Positions 1-7,695 of a stretch of DNA of 54,111 bases are shown here, piece by piece. How positions within the stretch are numbered: position 1 is the stretch's first letter; each line of letters opens with the position of its first letter. The notes beneath the pieces were generated by a model. That model did no database searches and was not told the origin of the DNA. It saw nothing but the letters and a program-made list of their open reading frames with translations. A program made the translations under genes and the position numbers. Source of the stretch: JAIBJN01 sp035461525 (GTDB lineage: Bacteria; Actinomycetota; Thermoleophilia; Gaiellales; Gaiellaceae); assembly GCA_035461525.1 (NCBI GenBank), contig DATHVD010000113.1, positions 1-54,111 of the forward strand, written 5' to 3'.

Positions 1-9
1 GACGTGGCG

Positions 10-849
10 CTACGGGGCGACGGCAGCGATCGCGCGCGCGACCAGGGCGCGCGCGATCTCGAGCTTGTAGGCGGTGCCGGGGAGCGGCGTGGCGGCGTCG
101 AGGGTTGACGCGTCCTCGAGCGGCCACGGGATCGGCGCGGCGCCCGCGAGCGCGAGGCGCGTCTCCGTGCCGAAGCGCGCGGCGGCGACGCCGACGAGGG
201 GGAAGCCGAAGCGTTGCCGGTCCATCGCCTTCAGGTACGCGCTCGCGTCCGGTCGGCCGCGTTCGAGCTCCACCGCCACGACTATCTCGCCCTCCTCCAG
301 CGTCGTCAGCCGCCGGTCGTCCTCGGTCGGCAGGCGGTAGAGCTCGGCAAGGGGAAGCCGGCGCCGCGTCGTCTCGACGACCGCGCCCAGCGCCAGCAGG
401 GCTGCGGCCGGGTCGGACGGGTGCGCCGAGGCGCACGGCTCCACGGCGAAGATCGCGTGCTCCCGGTGCTCGCCCTCGCGGGCGTGGCAGCGTTCGCCGC
501 CGTGGAGGAAGCAGGGGAACGCGAGCCGCCAGTACCAGCAGCGGGTCGCCTGCAGGAGGTTCCCGCCGATCGTCCCCATCGCCCGCACCTGCGGCGAGGC
601 GGCGAGCCGGCAGGCTTCGCGCAGGGCGTCCGGCACCTCCGGCCCCGCGCGCTCCAGCTCCGCAAGCGTCGTCCCGGCGCCGATTCGGCCGCCCTCGACC
701 TCGCGGGGCAGGAGCGCCCGCACGTCCGCGAGCTCGCCCGCCTTCACGAGCCCGTCCCGCATGAGGGGCACCAGGTCGGTGCCTCCCGCGAGCGGCGCTC
801 CGGAGACCGCGTCGAGGCTCTCCGGCCTAGAGAGCGTAGGCCCGCTCAC
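10..849 (-). CDS. FAD-binding subunit of a xanthine dehydrogenase-family molybdenum hydroxylase
   Basis: This is the medium (FAD) subunit that passes electrons from the Mo/Fe-S subunits to the acceptor. The 279-residue protein has the two flavin-binding signatures AGGTDLVPLM (residues 21-30) and TIGGNLLQ (93-100). Between them and the C-terminal domain lies a loop with four cysteines (C104, C113, C121, C139) beginning RCWYWR. Such a loop is known to carry an additional 4Fe-4S cluster in the PaoB/YagS and 4-hydroxybenzoyl-CoA reductase branches, so an extra cluster is inferred here. It is last in the minus-strand operon and its start overlaps the Mo-subunit stop by 23 nt, so translation is probably coupled. 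The substrate cannot be read from sequence. Confidence 0.93.
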   Translation of the reverse strand: MSGPTLSRPESLDAVSGAPLAGGTDLVPLMRDGLVKAGELADVRALLPREVEGGRIGAGTTLAELERAGPEVPDALREACRLAASPQVRAMGTIGGNLLQATRCWYWRLAFPCFLHGGERCHAREGEHREHAIFAVEPCASAHPSDPAAALLALGAVVETTRRRLPLAELYRLPTEDDRRLTTLEEGEIVVAVELERGRPDASAYLKAMDRQRFGFPLVGVAAARFGTETRLALAGAAPIPWPLEDASTLDAATPLPGTAYKLEIARALVARAIAAVAP

Positions 850-3070
850 GCGCCTCCGTAAGCGCCCGGAGCATCTCCTCGCGGGAGATCGGGAGCGAGC
901 GCACGTCCGCGCCCGTCGCGTCCCGGATCGCGTTCGCGATCGCGGCCGCCGTCGGGATGATCGGAGGCTCGCCGAGGCCCTTCGCGCCCACGCTTGTGAG
1001 GTGCTCGTCGGGAACGTCGAGGAGCTCGGTGACGATCTCGGGTACGTCCGCGATCGTCGGCACCTTGTAGGCGTCGAGCGTGACGGTGAGCGCCCGCCCG
1101 CTCTCCGGGTCGAGGAGCCGGCTCTCCGAGAGGGTGTGCCCGAGCCCCTGGATGATCCCGCCCTCGACCTGGCTGGAGGCCCCGAGCGGGTTGATCACAC
1201 GTCCGACGTCGTGGATCGCGGCGATGCGCTCGACCCGCACCTCGCCGGTCTCGACGTCCACCGCCACCTCGGCGACCTGCACGCCGAACGTGAGGACGCG
1301 CATCCCGGTGGGGTTCGGGCCGCGCGAGCCCTTGCCGAGGATCTGCGCGTGCCCGAGGAGGCCGGTCACCTCCTCGAGCGGCCAGGAGCCGCCGTCCGCA
1401 GAGACGATCCGCCCGCCGCGGAGCGAGAGGACGCGCTCCTCGAGCTCGAACCGTTGCGCCGCGATCTCCAGCACCTGCCTCGCGGCGTCGGCCGCCGCCG
1501 CGCGCACGGCCGGGCCCATGCTCGGCGTGGTCGACGACCCCGCGGAGATGGCCGCGTACGGGCCGCGCGCGGAATCGCCGAGCGAGACGGTCACGTGCCC
1601 CAGCGGAAGCCCCAGCTCCTCGGCGGCGATCTGCGCCATCGCCGTCCGTGTGCCCGTGCCGATGTCCTGCATGGCCGTGATCACCGTCGCGCGCCCGTCC
1701 GAGCCGAGTCGCACCCACGCGTACGACGGCGGGCCGCCGCCGCCGAACCAGATCTGGCTCGCCAGCCCCACGCCGCGCCGCCACGGCCCCTCCGAGCGCG
1801 CGCGCACCTCCTCGCGCCGCGCCCAGTGGCGCTCGGCGCGCCGGTAGCACTCGGCGAGGTTCTTGCCGGAGAAGGGGCGGCCGTTCTCGGGATCCGAGCC
1901 GGCCAGGTTGCGGCGCCGGAGCTCGAGCGGGTCGATCTCCAGCTTCGTCGCCAGCTCGTCGAGCGCGCACTCGAGCGCGAACGTCCCCTCGACGAAGCCG
2001 GGCGCGCGGAAGGCGTCGTTCGGGCCCGTGTTGAGCTTCGCGCCGGTCTCGACCGTGCGCACGTTCTCGCACGCGTAGAGCATCTTCATCGGTCCCGCCG
2101 TCGAGCTGACGAACCCGTCCCAGCCGACAGCCATCAGGAAGTCGCCCGCGAGCGCAGTCAGCATCCCGTCGGCGCGCGCGCCCACGGTGACGCGCTGGAT
2201 CGTCGCGTTCCGGTTTCCGCTCGCGAGGTTCTCCTCACGCCGCGAGAGCGCGCAGCGCACGGGGCGGCCGGTGCGCCGGGCCAGCTCGGCGGCGACGTAC
2301 GTGTGGTCGCCGGGATCGTTCTTCGCTCCGAAGCCGCCGCCCATGTAGCGGCAGACCACCCGGACCGTGTCGAGCGGAAGGCCGAGCCGCTCGGCCACGC
2401 GCTTGCGGACGCCCCAGATGTACTGGGTCGAGATGTAGACGGTGAGCTCGTCCCCCTCCCAGGAGCACACCGCCTGGTGCGTCTCGAGCGCGTTGTGGAG
2501 GACCGTCTGCGTGCGGTACTCGGCCTCGACGACGACGGCGGCCTCGGCGAGCCCGCGCTCGACCTCGCCGCGCTCGTAGCGGCCCGGCTCCTCGAGGAGG
2601 GCACCGCGCGCGACCGCCTCGTCCGGGTCGAGCAGCGGCTCGAGTACCTCCCACTCCACGTCCACGTGGGCGAGCGCAGAGCGCGCCTCCCGGAGCGAGT
2701 CGGCGGCCACGGCCGCCACGGGCGAGCCCTCGTAGCCGGCCACGTGCGAGAGGACGTGGCAGTCGTCCGGGCCGATCGCCCCGCGCACGCCGGGGGCGGC
2801 GAGCGCAGGCCCAAGGTCGAGGCGATGCACGCGCGCGTTCGTGTGCGGGCTCCGCAGGATCGCCGCGTGGAGCATGCCCGGGAGGACGAGATCAGCCGTG
2901 TAGCGCGCCTCGCCCCGGGCGCGCGCGTGTCCGTCGACCCGCGCCGCCGGGCGGCCCACCACGTCGAGCGGGCCCTCGGGCCAGCGGTCGAGCGTGTCCT
3001 CCTCGACGACGATCCACTGCTCCTCGTAGCGGCCCTCGACTTCCTTCTCCGTCCGGATCAGCCTTGCCAT
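827..3070 (-). CDS. Molybdopterin-binding (large) subunit of a xanthine dehydrogenase-family hydroxylase
   Basis: This is the catalytic subunit of a heterotrimeric molybdenum hydroxylase, which hydroxylates a carbon with water-derived oxygen at a molybdopterin-cytosine cofactor. At 747 residues it has the usual length. Family signatures are visible: RYMGGGFGAKND in the first half, FRAPGFVEG, QDIGTGTRT, and near the C terminus GAKGLGEPP, whose glutamate (about E701) is the family's catalytic base. The CO dehydrogenase signature with the AYXCSFR cysteine loop is absent, so it is more likely a purine or heterocycle/aldehyde oxidase. It starts 13 nt inside the 2Fe-2S gene and overlaps the FAD gene, giving a tightly coupled trimer operon. 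Confidence 0.95.
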   Translation of the reverse strand: MARLIRTEKEVEGRYEEQWIVVEEDTLDRWPEGPLDVVGRPAARVDGHARARGEARYTADLVLPGMLHAAILRSPHTNARVHRLDLGPALAAPGVRGAIGPDDCHVLSHVAGYEGSPVAAVAADSLREARSALAHVDVEWEVLEPLLDPDEAVARGALLEEPGRYERGEVERGLAEAAVVVEAEYRTQTVLHNALETHQAVCSWEGDELTVYISTQYIWGVRKRVAERLGLPLDTVRVVCRYMGGGFGAKNDPGDHTYVAAELARRTGRPVRCALSRREENLASGNRNATIQRVTVGARADGMLTALAGDFLMAVGWDGFVSSTAGPMKMLYACENVRTVETGAKLNTGPNDAFRAPGFVEGTFALECALDELATKLEIDPLELRRRNLAGSDPENGRPFSGKNLAECYRRAERHWARREEVRARSEGPWRRGVGLASQIWFGGGGPPSYAWVRLGSDGRATVITAMQDIGTGTRTAMAQIAAEELGLPLGHVTVSLGDSARGPYAAISAGSSTTPSMGPAVRAAAADAARQVLEIAAQRFELEERVLSLRGGRIVSADGGSWPLEEVTGLLGHAQILGKGSRGPNPTGMRVLTFGVQVAEVAVDVETGEVRVERIAAIHDVGRVINPLGASSQVEGGIIQGLGHTLSESRLLDPESGRALTVTLDAYKVPTIADVPEIVTELLDVPDEHLTSVGAKGLGEPPIIPTAAAIANAIRDATGADVRSLPISREEMLRALTEARERAYAL

Positions 3071-3561
3071 GCCCTACCGCCTCTCCCGGGGGAGCCCGCG
3101 AGGGGGGCTTGCCCCTCTCGCGGAGAGGCGCGCCAGGTCGAGACGGCCTCCTCGATCTTCGGATACGTGCCGCAGCGGCAGAGGTTTCCGACCAGCGCGT
3201 GGCGGATCTCGTCGCGGCTCGGCTCGGGGCTCCGCTCCACGAGCGCCGAGGCGGAGACGATCTGGCCGGGTGTGCAGAACCCGCACTGGACGGCGTCGGC
3301 GCGGACGAACGCGTCCACGAGCGGATGCTCGCTGAGGCCCTCGATCGTCGTCACCTCGCGCTCCCCGACCGCGTCCGCGAGGGTGATGCACGAGAGCGCC
3401 GGCTCGCCGTCGAGGAGGACGGTGCAGGCGCCGCAGTGGCCCTCGCCGCACCCGATCTTCGTCCCCGTTAGCCCGAGGTCCTCGCGCAGCGTCTCCGCGA
3501 GCGTCCGCAGGCCGCCGCCGGCGACCCGATAGCGGCCCCCGTTGACGACGAGCTCGGTCAT
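3058..3561 (-). CDS. 2Fe-2S subunit of the molybdenum hydroxylase
   Basis: This small electron-transfer subunit has 167 residues and carries two 2Fe-2S clusters. The plant-ferredoxin-type ligands are C38, C43, C46 and C58 (GCGEGHCGAC), and the CoxS-type ligands are C93, C96, C128 and C130 (CGFC, CRC). The last 20 residues are Gly/Pro/Arg-rich and beyond the conserved domain. I chose the ATG at 3561 because it forms an ATGA overlap with the stop of the upstream amidohydrolase gene and gives the canonical N terminus; a longer in-frame reading upstream has shadow composition. The order small, large, medium is that of CoxS-CoxL-CoxM-type operons. Confidence 0.95.
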   Translation of the reverse strand: MTELVVNGGRYRVAGGGLRTLAETLREDLGLTGTKIGCGEGHCGACTVLLDGEPALSCITLADAVGEREVTTIEGLSEHPLVDAFVRADAVQCGFCTPGQIVSASALVERSPEPSRDEIRHALVGNLCRCGTYPKIEEAVSTWRASPREGQAPLAGSPGRGGRAWQG

Positions 3562-4715
3562 CGCGCGTCCACCGTCAGCGTGAGGATGTCCGCCAGGTGG
3601 AGGAGCCTGAACGTCGCGCGGCTCACCTCCCGCATCTCCGTCTCGTCCCCGGCCTCGGGCAGCGTGCGCCAGACGTCTCGCGCCGTGGCGATGAGGTCTG
3701 CGATCCGGGCGCGCTGGGTGACGTAGCCGTCCTGCTCGGCGCAGGTGTTGAGCGCGAGGCCGAGCACACCGATCGTGTCCGCCTGCCGCGTCCAGAGGAG
3801 CGGGATCGCCATCGCCAGGTAGTGGTGGATGCGCGCAAAGGTGAGCGGCTGCTCGAGCCGCTCGACCCCCTTCGGCTGCGCGAGCGGCACGGGGGGCTCG
3901 CCGTCGGCGATGCGGGAGGCGGTGCCGCCGAGCATACAGCGCACCTCCTCCTCGTCGAGGCCCGCGAGCCGGGCGGTGCGGAGCGCCAGGAGAAGCGAGC
4001 CGGGCTGCTGCCCGTAAGGGTAGTCGGATGCGTAGAGCACCTGGCCGGGCGAGACGCGCGCGAACATGTCGAGCAGGTCGATCACGCTCCAGACGGATGT
4101 GTCGAAGTACACGCCCTCCCGGCCGCCGAAGCGCTCCGAGAGTGCGGCGAGGTCGGCGATCCCGGCGTGGGCGATGATGAGCTGCGCCTCCGGGTACGTC
4201 TCGTGCAGGCGGGCGAGGTGGTCGGCGATCGGGGGCAGGCCGCGACCGCCGTGGATGAGGATCGGCACGCGCCGCTCCGCCGCCAGCGCGAAGACCGGCT
4301 CCAGGCGGGCGTCGTCCAGGAGGAAACCCTGCGCGCGCGGATGGAGCTTGATGCCGCGCGCCCCGCGGTCGAGGCACCGCCTCGCCTCCTCGATCGGGCC
4401 CGAGGCGAGGTCGAGCCGGACGAACGGCACGAGCAGCCCCTCCGAGCGCTCGGCTGCCTCGAGCGTCCGGTCGTTGGCCGCCCGGAACGCGGGCTCGCGG
4501 TCGGGCTCGTCCAGGCAGAAGGCGAATGCGCGAGTCACGCCCGAGCGCTGCAGGAACGAGGCGAGCTCCTCGAAGGGCGCGGTGAAGCCGTCGATGTCGC
4601 GGCCGACGTGCACGTGCGCGTCGAAGAGGACGGCATCCTCCGGGATCAGGCTGCCGAGCTCCGCCTCGTGTCGCTCGACCAGCTCCCGTGCTCGCTCGAT
4701 GGCCTCCCGCATCAC
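3558..4715 (-). CDS. Amidohydrolase-2 family (TIM-barrel) hydrolase/decarboxylase
   Basis: This is a metal-dependent amidohydrolase of the superfamily that includes aminocarboxymuconate-semialdehyde decarboxylases. N-terminal HxH metal ligands (DAHVHVGRD, H34 and H36), IHGG, IIAHAG and YASDYPYG are all visible. After the barrel (to about residue 265) comes a helical extension of about 110 residues that I do not recognise. It is the first gene of the molybdenum-hydroxylase operon, so it may open or decarboxylate the ring product; that role is inferred. Starts at GTG 4715 or ATG 4712 are both possible. A TAGATT -10 box at 4721-4726 lies 5 or 8 nt upstream, which implies an almost leaderless mRNA. 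Confidence 0.85.
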   Translation of the reverse strand: MMREAIERARELVERHEAELGSLIPEDAVLFDAHVHVGRDIDGFTAPFEELASFLQRSGVTRAFAFCLDEPDREPAFRAANDRTLEAAERSEGLLVPFVRLDLASGPIEEARRCLDRGARGIKLHPRAQGFLLDDARLEPVFALAAERRVPILIHGGRGLPPIADHLARLHETYPEAQLIIAHAGIADLAALSERFGGREGVYFDTSVWSVIDLLDMFARVSPGQVLYASDYPYGQQPGSLLLALRTARLAGLDEEEVRCMLGGTASRIADGEPPVPLAQPKGVERLEQPLTFARIHHYLAMAIPLLWTRQADTIGVLGLALNTCAEQDGYVTQRARIADLIATARDVWRTLPEAGDETEMREVSRATFRLLHLADILTLTVDAR

Positions 4716-4720
4716 CGGTG

Positions 4721-4743
4721 AATCTACCGGGAGCGGCTATCCT
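4721..4743. promoter_or_regulatory. Divergent -10 boxes of the amidohydrolase and M24 peptidase genes
   Basis: The minus-strand hexamer TAGATT (4721-4726) and the plus-strand hexamer TATCCT (4738-4743) both fit TANNNT. Each lies 5-8 nt from its start codon (GTG 4715/ATG 4712 on the minus strand, GTG 4752 on the plus strand), as expected for leaderless transcripts. No convincing -35 boxes were seen. The assignment is inferred from spacing. Confidence 0.45.
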
Positions 4744-4751
4744 CGGGTGTC

Positions 4752-5855
4752 GTGCCTGACGTCATCATCTACGGCGACACCGTCCGCTCGCCTGAGCTGC
4801 GCCACGAGGTGCCGGTCTCCGTGCCCGACCCGTTCATCTACCTGGAGCGGAACGGGAGGCGGACCGCGTTCGTCGGCTCGCTCGAGATCCCGCGCCTCGA
4901 GGGGATCGAGGGGCTCGCAACCGTGCCGCTCGAGGAGCTCGGCTTCGACGAGCTCGTCGAGCAGGGCCTCTCCTGGCACGAGCAGACGCCTGAGCTCGTC
5001 CTGCGCGCGTGCCGTCACGCGAGCGTCTCGGAGGTCGTCGCACCCCGCGACTTCCCGCTCGAGATCGCCGACTTCCTTCGCGCGCACGACGTCTCCGTCG
5101 AGGCTCGCGGCAAGCTCTTCGACGCGCGGCGGCGCGTGAAGACGCAGGCCGAGATCGAGGGCGTCCGCCGCGCGCAGCAGGCGAGCGAGCAGGCGATGGA
5201 CGCGATCCGCGCACGGCTCCGCAAGGGCGGGGAGCCGACGAGCGAGGAGCTCCAGGCGGAGGCCACGCGGGTCTTCAGCGCCGCGGGCGTGATCGCGCCC
5301 GACCTCGTCCTCGTCTCCTCGGGGGCGCAGACCGTCGTCGGGCACGAGCCTGGTCGCGGGCCGATCCGCCCGGGGGAGCCGATCGTCGTCGACCTCTTCC
5401 CGCGCGACCCGCTCTCCGGCTGTCACGGCGACATGACGCGTACCTTCTGCCTCGGCGAGCCGCCCGAGGAGCTCGTCCGCTACCACGCCCTCGTTCGCGA
5501 GGCGCTCGACCTCGCCTGCGCGACGATCCGGCCGGGCATCACCGGCCGGGAGGCCCACCGCGCCGTCTGCGAGCTCTTCGAGGAGCACGGCTACGCGACG
5601 CAGCTCTCGAAGGAGCCGGGCGAGGTGCTCGAGGAGGGCTTCTTCCACAGCCTCGGCCACGGCGTCGGGCTCGAGGTGCACGAGCTGCCGGCGCTGGGGC
5701 GGAGCGGGGAGGAGATCGTCGCCGGCGACGTCCTCGCCGTCGAGCCCGGCCTCTACCGCAAGGGCTTCGGCGGCTGTCGGCTCGAGGACGTCGTCCTCGT
5801 CACCGAGGACGGCTGCGAGGTGCTCGCCGACTACCCGTACGAGCTCGCGCCCTAG
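4752..5855 (+). CDS. M24-family metallopeptidase (Xaa-Pro aminopeptidase/dipeptidase-like)
   Basis: This cytoplasmic dinuclear-metal peptidase of the pita-bread fold removes N-terminal residues next to proline. All five metal ligands of the family are present: D214 (VVDLFPRD), D227 (GDMTRTF), H303 (SLGHGVGLEVHE), E331 (AVEPGLY) and E345 (RLEDVV). The N-terminal 120 residues form the creatinase-like domain. At 367 residues it has normal length. The GTG start at 4752 is supported by a TATCCT -10 box 8 nt upstream. It is a single gene, divergent from the molybdenum-hydroxylase operon and followed by a short GC-rich hairpin. Confidence 0.93.
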   Translation: MPDVIIYGDTVRSPELRHEVPVSVPDPFIYLERNGRRTAFVGSLEIPRLEGIEGLATVPLEELGFDELVEQGLSWHEQTPELVLRACRHASVSEVVAPRDFPLEIADFLRAHDVSVEARGKLFDARRRVKTQAEIEGVRRAQQASEQAMDAIRARLRKGGEPTSEELQAEATRVFSAAGVIAPDLVLVSSGAQTVVGHEPGRGPIRPGEPIVVDLFPRDPLSGCHGDMTRTFCLGEPPEELVRYHALVREALDLACATIRPGITGREAHRAVCELFEEHGYATQLSKEPGEVLEEGFFHSLGHGVGLEVHELPALGRSGEEIVAGDVLAVEPGLYRKGFGGCRLEDVVLVTEDGCEVLADYPYELAP

Positions 5856-5856
5856 C

Positions 5857-5869
5857 CGGGCGGCGCCCG
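5857..5869. terminator. Short GC hairpin after the M24 peptidase gene
   Basis: CGGGC and GCCCG form a 5-bp stem with a 3-nt loop, 2 nt after the stop codon. There is no T-run, so it is at best a weak terminator or 3' end stabiliser. Confidence 0.3.
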
Positions 5870-5883
5870 CCCGCTCGCCTCCC

Positions 5884-5922
5884 TTGAACGTGACGGCGTT
5901 CGGCGCAACCATGGTCGGACCA
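5884..5922 (+). promoter_or_regulatory. Candidate promoter and operator of the multicopper oxidase gene
   Basis: TTGAAC (5884-5889) and AACCAT (5907-5912) are spaced 17 nt apart and are a fair -35/-10 pair. A perfect 11-bp palindrome, TGGTCGGACCA (5912-5922), overlaps the expected transcription start and could bind a repressor. The gene also has a strong ribosome binding site (GAGGAGG around 5942-5948). Confidence 0.4.
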
Positions 5923-5956
5923 CACGGATCAAGACGGATGTGAGGAGGACCCCCCG

Positions 5957-7663
5957 ATGAGCACCTCTTCCGATCACTTCCCGACCGAGACTGCGGGCCT
6001 CCTGGCGGCCGGCCCGCCGGAGCTGGTCGAGCTGGCCGACGGCGACGAGCTCGACCTGCGCATCGCGCCGGTGGCGAAGCAGCTCGGCGACACGACGGTG
6101 CGCATGCTCGCCTACAACGGCTCCGTCCCGGGCCCGACGCTCCGCGTGCAGCAGGGCTCGACGCTCGTCGTCAACGCCGTGAACGAGGGCGATCTGGAGG
6201 CGACCGTGCACTGGCACGGGCTGCGGCTCGAGAACCGTTTTGACGGGACGGCTGAGACCCAGCGTCCGATGCCGATCGGCGGCAGCTTCACGTACCGCCT
6301 CGAGTTCCCCGACCCGGGCGTCTACTGGTACCACCCGCACATCCGCGAGGATTACGGGCAGGAGTTGGGCCTCTACGGCAACATCGTCGTCGTCCCCGCG
6401 GAACCCGACTACTGGCCGCCGGTCGACCGGGAGCTCACGCTCACGCTCGACGACATCCTCCTCGAGGACGGAAAGGTCGCTCCCTTCAGCCGCTCGGAGT
6501 CGACGTACACGGCCATGGGCCGGTTCGGGAACGTCCTGCTCGTGAACGGCGAGCCCGAGCTCGTGCTGGCGGCGCGACGGGGCGAGGTCGTTCGCCTCTA
6601 CCTGACCGACACGGCGAACACCCGCATCTTCAACGTCGCGCTGCCGGGAGCGCGGATGAAGCGCGTCGGCGGAGACAGCGGGCACTACGAGCGGGAGGAG
6701 CTGGTCGAGGCCGTCCTCGTCGCGCCCTCGGAGCGGGTCGTCGTCGACGTTCTCTTCGAGGAGTCCGGCGAGCTGACGCTCGAGCACCGCACGCCGGACA
6801 GGAGCTATCCGCTCGCCACGATCACGGTCGCCGACGAGCCCGCGAGGCCGTCGCTCGCCGCGGCGTTCGAGAACCTGCGGACGAACGCCGACATGGTGAC
6901 CGAGCGCGAGCGCCTCGCGCCGTACCTCGACGCGGATCCGGACGAGACACTCGCACTCGTCGCCGAGATGGACATGGGCGAGCCGGATCCGTCGCCGGGC
7001 GCGACGGTCGCATACGCCTGCCCGATGCACCCGGAGGTGATCGCCGGCGAGCCCGGCAGGTGCCCGAAATGCGGCATGAAGCTCCTCGCCACCGAGGCGG
7101 CGCCGATCGCGTACGCCTGCCCGATGCACCCGGAGGTGCGGAGTGAGGGCCCCGACCGTTGTCCGAAGTGCGGCATGAAGCTCGTCCCGGCCCAGCTCGT
7201 GCCCGAGTCGCCGGCCGACGAGCACGAGCACACGGGCGGTGGGCACGCCCACGACGCAGGCGGCATCGAGTGGGAAGACGACATGGTCGAGGTGAACCGG
7301 ATGACCACTCCGGCCAACATGCGCTGGAAGCTCGTCGACCGCGCGACGGGGTTCGAGGGCGCTGCGATCGACTGGCGCTTCCGCGTCGGCGACCGCGTGA
7401 AGATCCGGCTGGTCAACGAGATGGACTCGGACCACCCGATGCACCACCCGTTCCACATCCACGGGGCCGGGCGCTTCCTCATCCTCGCGCGAGACGGAGC
7501 CGTCGAGCCGAACCTCGTCTGGAAGGACACGGTGCTCGTGCCGACCGGCCAGACCGTCGACCTCCTGCTGGATGTCACGAACCCGGGTCGCTGGATGGCC
7601 CACTGCCACATCGCCGAGCACCACGAGAGTGGAATGATGTTCAGCTTCACGGTCGATCCCTGA
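5957..7663 (+). CDS. Multicopper oxidase with two inserted heavy-metal-binding domains
   Basis: This is a three-domain multicopper oxidase, likely oxidising Cu(I), Fe(II) or Mn(II) with reduction of O2. Copper motifs are HWHG (residues 85-88), WYHPH (124-128), HPMHHPFHIHG in the last domain, and HCH at 549-551 with H555/H556 and the type-1 axial M560. Between domains 2 and 3 (about residues 353-411) are two copies of the small heavy-metal-binding domain YACPMHPEV...CPKCGMKL, followed by a His-rich linker (HEHTGGGHAH). This arrangement suggests metal capture and delivery to the oxidase. No signal peptide or Tat motif is visible, so it may be cytoplasmic, which is unusual. The start ATG has an AGGAGG site 8 nt upstream. 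Confidence 0.93.
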   Translation: MSTSSDHFPTETAGLLAAGPPELVELADGDELDLRIAPVAKQLGDTTVRMLAYNGSVPGPTLRVQQGSTLVVNAVNEGDLEATVHWHGLRLENRFDGTAETQRPMPIGGSFTYRLEFPDPGVYWYHPHIREDYGQELGLYGNIVVVPAEPDYWPPVDRELTLTLDDILLEDGKVAPFSRSESTYTAMGRFGNVLLVNGEPELVLAARRGEVVRLYLTDTANTRIFNVALPGARMKRVGGDSGHYEREELVEAVLVAPSERVVVDVLFEESGELTLEHRTPDRSYPLATITVADEPARPSLAAAFENLRTNADMVTERERLAPYLDADPDETLALVAEMDMGEPDPSPGATVAYACPMHPEVIAGEPGRCPKCGMKLLATEAAPIAYACPMHPEVRSEGPDRCPKCGMKLVPAQLVPESPADEHEHTGGGHAHDAGGIEWEDDMVEVNRMTTPANMRWKLVDRATGFEGAAIDWRFRVGDRVKIRLVNEMDSDHPMHHPFHIHGAGRFLILARDGAVEPNLVWKDTVLVPTGQTVDLLLDVTNPGRWMAHCHIAEHHESGMMFSFTVDP

Positions 7664-7695
7664 GCCGCTACGGCGAGGGCGGACGGGCGTCGCTT

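Noticed and set aside
761..3532. A 923-codon open frame antisense to the molybdenum hydroxylase genes
   Set aside because: It is the Arg/Val/Asp/Glu-rich mirror frame of GC-rich genes, has no domain signature, and lies over a well-supported operon.
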